A stretch of DNA of 64,000 nt, from the NCBI GenBank assembly GCA_039545355.1, contig BCJJ01000003.1:1757092-1821091 (forward strand), given 5' to 3'. The notes below the pieces were generated by a model that was not told where the DNA came from, did no database searches, and was given only the letters and a program-made list of their open reading frames with translations. Positions 56,094 to 64,000 of this stretch are shown here, piece after piece. Each line of letters begins with the position of its first letter. Positions within the stretch are counted from its first letter, which is position 1. Position numbers and translations under genes: made by a program. This DNA comes from Trichosporon coremiiforme. Lineage: Eukaryota > Basidiomycota > Tremellomycetes > Trichosporonales > Trichosporonaceae.

Positions 56094-58068
56094 ATGGATG
56101 CCAAAGCGCTGCAGGGCGCTCTCACTGCCGACTCATTGCAGAGTACAACTTCTGCCAATGCTGCCGCCAAAGTAATCGACGACACCGCTCGCTTCGTTGC
56201 GCAGCACCTCTCCGACCGGTGAGTTGATTGAGACTGAGCGGGAACTGACGAGCAGCGAGGACATTGTCGCCGAGATCAATGCAGCGGGGAAGCCAGTCTG
56301 GGAGGGTATTGGGAGCCTTTGGCCTGCCGTGGCGGACTCATTGGATCCGAGCCCCAAGGTACCGTCTACCGTGGATGAGGAGGCGCGCATCGCCCTTGCC
56401 GGAGCAACGGCCAAGCTGGAGCGCAACCTGATCGCTGGTTTGTTCGAGAACCAGCAAGCTGCTCTGTAAGCTTCCCCTGACTTTAGCCAGCTGACGTGGA
56501 ACAGTCCGCACGAGCCGTTGATCCGCAGGACGATCTTCGACGTGACGACGTTCACCCGCATTGAGGACGAGAAGTGTGAGCTTCAAGGACCTTCCTTACG
56601 AGCTGACCACAGACTACCTCCTTCAGGCTATGCTGGCTGAGCTGCTGAGCAACCTCATCTCGCCGACGGGGAGCGAGGTGTCGATGCAGAGCGCCGATGC
56701 GCTACTTGCGAAGTACCTTACCGGTGGTCGTGAGGACGACGTCATCATGTGAGGTGTCGATATCTTCTCGACGCTAACGACAGCCGCCTGCTCGACTCTC
56801 GCGACCGCAGGACGAACGTCGCCACGCTTCACCTGCTTAACAACCTGACGCGGGACGGCAGCCGCCTGTGAGTCACCAATCAGCATCACAGCTTTGTTTG
56901 CGTGTAGGTCAGCTGACGACAGGGAGAACCTTCTCTGCCCGGCGGGAGTCAAGTGGCTTGCCCAGCTCCTCGGCCGGTTAGACGACTGGGTCGACTGCGA
57001 GGATCCGCGCTTCGAGCTGGCCGTCGGCATTGTGAACCGATTCATCGTGCGCGACCTGCAGTCTCGCCTCTTCACGGCTTTGGGCGCTCCGGATCAGGCC
57101 AGTCTCGACCAGCCCGACGAGGAGATCACGCCGAGCCAGACGACGCTCCTGAAGCAGCTGGACGCGTACCTGGCTCAGCGCGCCGATGTCGCCGGTACAG
57201 ATGAGGAGGAGGACGGGGACAACGCCTCGCCGCCGCCGAACGCCTTCCTCGTGCGGCTCTTCGGCTGCTTGGCGAAATACACTATCGCCTCGATGAAGTC
57301 AGGCAAGGATGACGCTCGCCTGCCGCCGGTCCTGATTGGTCTGGTCCTGTGCATAGAGTGCCTGAGCTCTATTGTCCTCTCGGCTCAGCGGAGAGCCGAC
57401 GCGGCCAAGGAAGCTAGGAAGAAGGGTCAGAACGTCCCCAAACCGGCGGGTGGGGACGAGGAGATCGTCGCCGAGCTGAAGGGCGACAAGTTCATCGGCG
57501 AGCTCGTCGCCGTGCTCCAGGAGACGGACAAGTTCCTCCCTCGCGTGAAGCCGAAGGCGGAGGAGGACACGACCCTGCCCTTCCAGAACGTGAAGCGCGA
57601 TCTGGTCCGCTTCCTCGGCCTGCTCGTGTATGACGACACCAGGGTCGGCGACATTGTGCGCGAGAAGGGCGGCGTCGAGACCGTGCTCGGCATGTGCGAG
57701 ACGGACGAGAGGAACCCTTGTGAGTATTGTCGAGCGGAGCGATATCGTGAAGTTGAGCAGCTGCTCCAGTTTGAGAAATCTAGCTGACGGCAGACCTCCG
57801 CGAACACGCCCTCCTCACTGTCCGCAACCTGATGACGGGCAACCCGGCCAACCAGGCCATCATCGGCAAGATGGCCCCGGTCGGCCTGGTGGGAGAGGAC
57901 GGCGAGCTCAAGCCCCTCCCCCAGCGCATCAAGGAGAGCCACGAGAAGGCAGCTTCTGCCGCCAACGTGCCCTCCTCTTCGGCTCGGGCTGCGACTCAGC
58001 CCGCATCGGTGGAGGAGGTTCCGTGGACGAACGACGGCACCGAGAAGAAGCCGGAACCCTCGGCCTAG
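56094..58068 (+). CDS. ATXN10: Ataxin-10 domain protein
   Basis: Armadillo-like helical protein; the fungal member is Ctr86, and the animal one acts in cytokinesis and signalling. Seven exons: 56094-56218, 56256-56465, 56505-56575, 56613-56748, 56784-56867, 56908-57719, 57794-58068; 1713 nt, 570 aa, in frame. The C-terminal Ataxin-10 domain is clear: LPFQNVKRDLVRFLGLLVYD, GGVETVLGMCETDERNPYLR and EHALLTVRNLMTGNPANQAI, the usual conserved block for this family. The N-terminal half is weakly conserved helices (AELLSNLISPTGSEVSMQS, LHLLNNLTRDG). Four introns are 35-40 nt; the last (74 nt) has an in-frame stop before its acceptor. The final about 40 residues are charged and disordered. Confidence 0.92.
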
Positions 58069-58765
58069 GCGCCCTAGTCGCTCTAGTCGCCGCGAGTCGG
58101 ACTTGGGCCAGTAGCGGTGTCCAAGCTTCGCCGCACCCATGCTGCACGATGGGCGAGTATCTGCACGGCGCGGGCCGCCGCCGCTCCGATACCGCAGGCA
58201 ACGGAGGGTCCTCCGCTCGTGCTCGACTAGCGCCGGCTCGTCTCTATCCGACTCGAGATCAGCCCGTTCAGCCGCTGCTATCACTACGTCACAGCCCGTC
58301 TCCAGCCGTAGAGCCTGTGCACTGTCCGTGTGTGCTCCGCTTTGGCTGCCGGTTGTTGACTGCGGAGCGGGGAACGGGGCGCCAGGACACCAGGACACCG
58401 GGATACACAAAGGCTGCATGTAATACAATACAATTAGATGAAGATGTGCTGAAGGAAGGCGTGAGGCGTCATTGTTCGTTATGTCGTTGCCGGCTCGCGG
58501 CAGATAAGGGGTGCCTTGCGGCTCGTGTCGTGTGCCGTGGCGGTTTCTGCCTGTTGGCGTTGTGCCGGGCGTGTGTGGATGTGTGCATGAGGTGTGTGGC
58601 GCCCCGCTCACGGCTCAGCCGGCTTGAGCATCGTACCGGGTGTCAAGATGACAGTTGTGTGCGGCGAGTCGAGGGGATGTCACCGTGCCTTTGTTCGCGG
58701 CGCATGTGTGCGGGGGGCGGTGGTTTCGGACAGTTGATCCCTCGTTCATTTGGGATCGATCGAGA
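58069..58765. other. Convergent 3' region between Ataxin-10 and the coiled-coil gene
   Basis: 697 bp between facing stops. A 394-codon minus-strand frame overlaps here but is the shadow of Ataxin-10 plus UTR. No gene supported. Confidence 0.4.
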
Positions 58766-59854
58766 TCATGGCTGCTCCTGCCCGACGACGAGCTGCTGCG
58801 AGCACTGTATGGGGCACACTTCCTGGCATCTTGGCGTCGTCGCTTTCGGTGTCGTCGTCGTGCCCGCGCTCAGACTCGAGAGACTCGGGGGATCAATGTC
58901 GATATGTCGCGGCGGCGTCCCGCGCCTTGGATCACTGGAGGGGCTGCGTTTCTTGCCCGCATTGACGTCCTTGCTTGTCCGGCGGGAATGGCCCTTCGGT
59001 GTGCCGAAACTTAAACGTCCTTCGCCCATGATTCCCGATCCCATCTCCGACACCCTGTCGCCCATCCCTAGCCGCGCTCTCAGCTTCTGGTTGTCCTGCT
59101 CCAGCACGCTGACGCGGGTCGCCCACATCTCTGTTATTGACTCGTGATGCTGGCGCTCTTGCGAGAGTCGCTGCTGAGAGCTCTCAAGCTGTCCGTGTAA
59201 GCGGGCAGAGAGCGCGTCGGCGTCCTTCAGTCGTGAACGGAGGGATCGCACCTCTTGCTCGAGGTCGCCGTTCGGTGGCGGCGAGGGCGTGGACCGTTGC
59301 GGAATGGCCGCAAGGAGATTCGGCGACATCGAATGCGTCTGGGTGGAACCCGCTCTCGCGCGCCGGATGCTGGCCAGCAGGCTGGGACTGCCACTTGGCG
59401 GACTGGGGTGGATGGACATCGTGCTTTCGGGTTGAGCGACGTTGCAGTTTGAACACACATGCACATGCACGCCCGCTGGCGCCGGCTGATGTGCCGTGGA
59501 TGGCGCCGCAGTCGCGGCGGCTTGAGGGTTTAAGAGAGGAGGCGGCAGACTCGCGGGCGCAGGCAGGACCACTGGTACCACTGGCGTGAATGCATGAGCA
59601 GACGCCGGCACCCTTGTGACCCCGCCCGCAGAGCCGCCAGACCTGCCAGAATTGCCTGAGCCACGGGACCCGGCGAGCCCCGCAAGCGCCGCGAGGTTAC
59701 ATGTCACGTCGGATTGGTCGCGTTCGGAGCTAGACTGCGGCGAAGCTGTCGGGTTCGAATTCGCGTGCGGGACACTCCCACCGGTCCACGGAGGATCGGC
59801 AGTATCCTCGATGCTGTCGGTCGCTGGCGACGGGGCTCGTGTATCGATGTCCAT
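58766..59854 (-). CDS. Unknown 362-aa coiled-coil protein
   Basis: Single exon; not recognised. Start chosen at 59854 (MDIDTRAPSPATDS); the frame is open to an ATG at 59992 that would add 46 residues of leader-like sequence. The first about 150 residues are Ser/Gly/Pro/Ala-rich. A short Cys motif HVHVCSNCNVAQPE is at about residue 165. Two similar segments follow (SGSPSLLASIRRARAGST and SMSPNLLAAIPQRSTPS). A coiled coil of about 65 residues comes next (LEQEVRSLRSRLKDADALSA, LEQDNQKLRARLGMG), then a basic Ser/Arg/Lys-rich region (SRRTSKDVNAGKKRSPSSDP). It could be a nuclear or cytoskeletal adaptor; no enzyme motif. The coiled coil lacks a basic DNA-binding region, so a bZIP role is not supported. 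Confidence 0.6.
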   Translation of the reverse strand: MDIDTRAPSPATDSIEDTADPPWTGGSVPHANSNPTASPQSSSERDQSDVTCNLAALAGLAGSRGSGNSGRSGGSAGGVTRVPASAHAFTPVVPVVLPAPASLPPPLLNPQAAATAAPSTAHQPAPAGVHVHVCSNCNVAQPESTMSIHPSPPSGSPSLLASIRRARAGSTQTHSMSPNLLAAIPQRSTPSPPPNGDLEQEVRSLRSRLKDADALSARLHGQLESSQQRLSQERQHHESITEMWATRVSVLEQDNQKLRARLGMGDRVSEMGSGIMGEGRLSFGTPKGHSRRTSKDVNAGKKRSPSSDPRRGTPPRHIDIDPPSLSSLSAGTTTTPKATTPRCQEVCPIQCSQQLVVGQEQP

Positions 59855-62314
59855 TTGTTCCAACTGGGAGTCGATGGTGAAAGGAGGCGAGCGTGAGGGA
59901 GGAACTAGATGAAGATGCAAGATGGTGGAATGAAGGTGTTTTGGAGGTTGAAGTACAGAGGGGCTTGCCTGAGGGCAGCGTAGATGGCGCAACAGTGGAA
60001 CTCTGGTGTGGTCACGATTAGGTGCTCAACGGAGCTAGCGTCTGTTGCGCGGACAGCGGCGGAGGGAAGATGCGGTGACGAAGTCGATCAAGATGGAAGG
60101 TAGCGGGGAAAGAAGATACGGCGATGGGTATAGGCGATTCAACCTATGCACGACTATAAGAGTAGACCGCGTTTGTCGCCAGTGTAACCGGTCGGAAGAG
60201 GAAGAGTTGCTTCCACTCGTCAGAAGGACCGAAGGCTGGGCCTGAGTCGTTCCGTTGCTTCTGCGTGGACGTCTGATGCGGGGCGGCGACGGCTCCTGGT
60301 GCTAGTTTGGTGTAAGTGGTTAAGGAGTGACGTGACGATCGCGATCGCGGCGTAAGCCGACTGCAGGCGAGGGGTGAGCGGTCAACGCTGAGCCAGTCTG
60401 ATGTGATGAGCAGAAAACTGTATCTGGTGTTGCTGCAATGTATTCATGGCCCAATGTGTCAGTTGTGTCCGTCGCCGGGTCGCCCGGCGGTACTGGGCGG
60501 TGGCACGGTGTGTCCGGTGAACTACACCGTCGTCATAGGCGCAGTTGAGCAGCCGCGCGGCCGCTTGCGCTCTGCGGGCGACGCAGGCGGCGTGCGCGCG
60601 GCGGCGCCAACGCTCGCCTGTTTGACGCGCGCCCCTGTGCGACGGCTGTCTGGCACCTCTCTGCCTGACGCACAGTGCACGAGCGTAACATTGTGCACTG
60701 TGCACCGACTCTGGTTCACCGTTTACTCTCTGATTGCAATGCTCGCCCTCTCTTGCGTGAGCAGGCAAAGTTGACGCTGGTCCAGTGAGCGTCTCCGCCT
60801 ACGATCCCGGACAGCTGACAGGGGACCGGGGGCTGCTTCGTCCCCATTGCTAAAGCTTGCCCGTGACGAGCCTCAGAGCCCGATGAGCTCATTCGCTGCC
60901 AAGTGAGACCGCGCACAAGCATGGGCGGTGTGGCTTCGGGGATTCCGTCGCGGTTCGTCGGCATGCTTCCTCTGCTCTGACATTCCCATTGTTTGACCGG
61001 TTGCACGTCCGAGCGCGCAAGGGACCAGGAGAGCAAGAGGGTGGCGAACCTGTCAGCCAGGTCCTGTGGCGCTGGGGCAGGCTGCGGGCCGAGTACTGCT
61101 GCCAGTCTGGCGTTCTGCTGGGGTAAAGAAGGCGAGTGCCTGGCAGCCCCCCAACACGGGCATGCAGCACGAGCGTCGCCCAGCAGAAGTGTCCTACGCA
61201 CTGCTGAGCCCGAGAGGGCGATGAGTAAGGGCACTTGCAGAGCAGCGCACGAGAGACAGCGCACGAGAGACAGCGCACGAGAGACAGCGCACGACCCTCC
61301 GCACTCAGCCCTGCCAGCCTGCAAGCCGCCGACGTAACAGCCTCACTCTACACCCCGACCTTCCAGTGCAGTGCTTCGTTCCCGTCTCATACGCTGGCAT
61401 GTGGAACGTGCTTCTAACTCGAGAAGAGCACAGCAATATCACTTCCGGTGACTCATTTGTGCCTCTCCTCTCCGATCTCTCTTGCAGCGTCATACCCGGC
61501 CATACTCAGAAGCACAGTGGGGGGGGGGGGGCTTCTCATTCCTCCCAAGCTACTTCATTAGCGATGGCATTCCTCTGTGCTTCTGGTCATATCAGTAGGC
61601 AGTGGCACCCTTCCTCTAGCACAGATGTCATCAGCGCGCTCAGTTCTTCGGCCAAGACCACATCTCCATGAGTGTCACGAGCATCAAGGGGGGTGTCAAG
61701 GTGCCATGAGCCTGTTCCTCACCACCTTCAACCAGTCATGCTGAGCAAGCTATTTTGACCTAAGTAGGCAGCTCCGTAGGCTCACCACACAGGCTATCAG
61801 GTGGGCATCTGATGTCGAACGCGCCACGCATAGCCCGCACGAGTCCTGCGCACCAACGCACGCTCTAACCTCAACTGAAAACTGCCCCCTCTCGGTGCCT
61901 GCAGATATCCCCCCCTCTCCCGTACCTCTAATTGCCCTCACGTCGTGCCTTCGATATCCCCAAGTGCTCTCCAGGTGTCCGTCCCGGTGACTGGAGCTCC
62001 AGGGCACTCGTTACCGCAGCATGACGACCTATACGACTCGCCTGGTAGCCTTCGCGGCGAACACCGCGATACATTCGTACTGTTGTGAGTCCGCTTCCCG
62101 TTCAGCTGTCCAATAGTCCTGCTGCCCTAGATCTGCGCGCGTGACTGGGGTAAGGTTATCTGATAGCTCCAGATACCGCGGCATCGGCTCATTGTCCGGT
62201 AGCGGGTGGATGTGTCCGCCCGGTTCCCCGCTTCGTGATACGAAAGACGCTGTTAAGGTGCTGGTATTAATACATGGATGCTGTCTATGCCGTTTGCTTC
62301 TACACTCGTGAGTC
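59855..62314. other. Gene-poor region, 2.46 kb
   Basis: Left end is the leader and promoter of the coiled-coil gene. Contains 3.7 tandem copies of a 14-bp unit CAGCGCACGAGAGA (61243-61294) and a run of 13 G (61519-61531). Open frames up to about 200 codons have no recognisable product. The frame running from 62029 leftward of ISA1 is read-through past its real end. Confidence 0.35.
61243..61294. repeat. 14-bp tandem repeat, 3.7 copies
   Basis: Perfect direct copies of CAGCGCACGAGAGA in non-coding sequence. Confidence 0.9.
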
Positions 62315-63096
62315 TCAGAACTTGATATTGACTGCTTGTCAGCTTCTGCGCAATTGGTCGCGACCAGCGCAGGTCGCCACTGGGCGCAACTTACAGCTCT
62401 CTCCACACCCGCAGGTGTCAACGATGTTGGGGTTGTCGAACACGAATCCGGCCGACAGCTTCGTGTCGCGCCAGTCCATGCGCGAGCCGATGATCGAGAA
62501 CAGCGCCTTCGAGTCGATGAGCACGCGAACGCCATCCTGCTCGACCACCTCGTCGAACTTGCCTCCCGGCGGGTCAACGTAGTCAAGGTGGTACGCCATG
62601 CCGGCGCAACCGCGTGTCTTGACACCTATCCGGAGTAGCTTAGGCTCGGTCGGGTTCGCCTGCAGGGCGCGGAGTCGCTCGATGGCCTCGGGAGTCTGTA
62701 GTTGCAAAACATCAGGCGTTCGTGAAAGAGGAAGGAGGACACAAACCGGCAAACACATTTCCGAGGAAGGAGTTATGTCAGCCCCATTCGCAAGTACGGC
62801 CACTCGGCACTCACCATAGTCAGGGCGGCCTTCTTGCTCTTGATCGTTCGTCGCGGGCGAGACGAGGAAGATGAAGAAGATGACGGCTTCGTGTCGAGGT
62901 TCTTGCTCGGCTGGACGCTGGAGCCGGCCGACGCAGAAGCGGGAGGGTTGTTGAAGTTGGGCGGCGGTACTGTTGGCGTCGGCGTCGTTGTGCGAACCTC
63001 GGCGCGCGCAGGCGGCGTAGAGAGCGATCGGACAGCAGCAACAATCCGCGGCGCCTGAGCAAGGAGCCGAGAGTGGCGAAGGACGGAGAAGGACAT
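62315..63096 (-). CDS. ISA1: Mitochondrial iron-sulfur assembly protein Isa1 (A-type, IscA-like)
   Basis: Matures mitochondrial [4Fe-4S] proteins together with Isa2/Iba57. Exons 62815-63096, 62395-62695 and 62315-62331; 600 nt, 199 aa, in frame. The first about 90 residues are a mitochondrial presequence and Ser/Pro-rich leader (MSFSVLRHSRLLAQAPRIVA). The IscA domain follows: TPEAIERLRAL, KLLRIGVKTRGCAGMAYHLD (first Cys), DWRDTKLSAGFVFDNPN and TCGCGES-FNIKF with the C-terminal Cys-Gly-Cys. The final coding exon is only 17 nt; using it gives the family ending CGCGESF, whereas read-through would lose it. Intron 1 is 119 nt, intron 2 63 nt. Confidence 0.94.
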
Positions 63097-63813
63097 AGTG
63101 GTGTCGGTGGGCAGGTTGTCTGCGATGCGATGAAGCGTCCTTGTGCAGTCGTCTAAGTCGGAATAGATATAGTCAAGAAATATGTACCGGATCAAGGAAT
63201 GGACGGTGGTGATGCGAGGAATTAGAGCAGTGACGAAAGGGCCGAGGTGGCGACAAACTGGCTGACTGAGATGGAGCTCTCGTCGGCGAATGTCGGGCGT
63301 AGGATTCGACGCTTGCAATAAATAGCCCGCACGCGGTTGGCTGCTGAGCGGCTTTCCCACGGGTGCGGCGATACAGTGACGACCAGGCCCGGACCTTGGC
63401 TTGGGCGTCAGGGCTTACGCTGGGCGCGGTGAGTGTCGAGGACGTCGATGGTGATTTCTACGGTGGGCGGAGAAGTCGTTCTCATCCTATCAAAGCTACA
63501 TTGAGTGCATCCTGCGTTAGGATTCTGGGTGTAGCTCGGAGACCCTCGGACATCCTTAGCTGGAGGAGCTAGTCAACTGATCATCTGAGAAGCCGAGACC
63601 CAGGGCGATTTGCTTCCGCACAACGTCACAGCACCACAGCGAAGCGTTTCTTTTGCCGAGGGACGTCGCATATCCGTACGTCAATGTCCGATGTCCGATA
63701 CCAGGTGTCATGCATAACAGATAGGCTAGATTGTGTACAACGTGATACGATACAGTGAGACGTGGACTTGAGACATGGGCGCTATACCCTACGGCGGTTG
63801 AGTTGATTATGGC
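63097..63813. other. Intergenic region upstream of ISA1
   Basis: 717 bp with the ISA1 promoter and the 3' UTR of the last gene; no gene seen. Confidence 0.4.
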
Positions 63814-64000
63814 CTAAGGCTGGCCGAGCTGCCGCCGGCACAGCGTGCACTTGTACCATCCGTCCTCAGCGAGCTTGGGCTTACACATGCCTGAGAGGGT
63901 CAGCGTGCCCACCCTTACATCTTTACTCAGCGCAGACTCACCCCCGACATTCTCCCCGAAGCGGTTGCCCTGGCATCGGAACCGCTTCGCCTCGCTGTAA
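63814..64000 (-). CDS. 3' end of an unidentified Cys-containing gene (5' part outside window)
   Basis: Two exon pieces, 63942->64000 and 63814-63890, joined by a 51-nt GTGAGT...CAG intron. The visible C-terminus reads SEAKRFRCQGNRFGENVGG, then MCKPKLAEDGWYKCTLCRRQ and ends LGQP. Cys spacing (single Cys, single Cys, CxxC) suggests a small zinc-binding end domain, but too little is present to name a family. Confidence 0.65.
   Translation of the reverse strand, partial: YSEAKRFRCQGNRFGENVGGESALSKDVRVGTLTLSGMCKPKLAEDGWYKCTLCRRQLGQP

Noticed and set aside
57427..58611. 394-codon minus-strand frame
   Set aside because: Mostly opposite Ataxin-10 exons 6-7; the rest is convergent UTR.
59745..59765. 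B-box-like GGGTTCGAATTC
   Set aside because: Inside a coding frame, with no A-box or cloverleaf stems at the right distance.
63322..63324. CRISPR-like or other spaced repeat arrays anywhere in the window
   Set aside because: None present; all repeats found are simple tandem repeats, as expected for a fungal nuclear genome.

Overview
This is nuclear DNA of a basidiomycete fungus, most likely a yeast-like Tremellomycete of the Trichosporonales/Cryptococcus type. The evidence is GC-rich coding sequence, genes split by many very short introns (mostly 33-60 nt, GTGAGT/GTAAGT donors, CTGAC or CTAAC branch sites just before CAG), small gaps between genes, and products such as dynein heavy chain, cytochrome c1, DNA2, DASH subunit Hsk3, SWI3, an Osh6/7-type lipid transfer protein and Vip1/Asp1. 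The order assignment is inference; no rRNA or marker locus is present. Exon joins were read by eye from splice signals and frame; most models close to an exact multiple of three.

Layout. 1-4667 (+) 3' part of cytoplasmic dynein heavy chain. 4846-5772 (-) MET8 with a hydrophobic tail, divergent from PRO3 (6316-8002, +). 9290-13506 (+) a YSC84/LSB3-type actin-patch gene cut in two by a complete 1757-bp Tc1/mariner element (11068-12824) with its own intact-looking DD34E transposase. 14535-16387 (+) NMN adenylyltransferase. 16756-18906 (-) unknown 705-aa protein. 19189-19310 assembly gap. 19625-20994 (-) an unresolved or decayed gene. 21816-23253 (-) cytochrome c1. 24535-24858 (+) HSK3. 25164-31856 (-) an intronless 2230-codon gene for a repetitive Val/Ala/Glu/Lys/Pro protein. 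31857-38187 is poor in genes: one GPI-type protein (33828-34457, -) and one tiny membrane ORF (36770-36958, +). 38188-38742 (+) secreted GPI-type repeat protein. 39311-43463 (+) DNA2, then tail-to-tail FCF1 (43515-44193, -), divergent SAP30-like gene (44520-45359, +), SWI3 (45801-48125, +), Osh6/7-like ORP (48509-50439, -). 52103-55806 (-) VIP1/ASP1, divergent from Ataxin-10 (56094-58068, +). 58766-59854 (-) coiled-coil protein. 62315-63096 (-) ISA1. 63814-64000 (-) the 3' end of a Cys-rich gene.

These are mostly unrelated housekeeping genes; no gene cluster or defence-type system is evident. Pairs with a loose functional link are MET8/ISA1 (siroheme and Fe-S cofactors), PRO3/NMA1 (NAD(P)-linked metabolism) and SAP30-like/SWI3 (chromatin). 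The least ordinary items are the recent-looking transposon insertion in an actin-patch gene, the giant disordered ORF, and the tail-anchored form of Met8.
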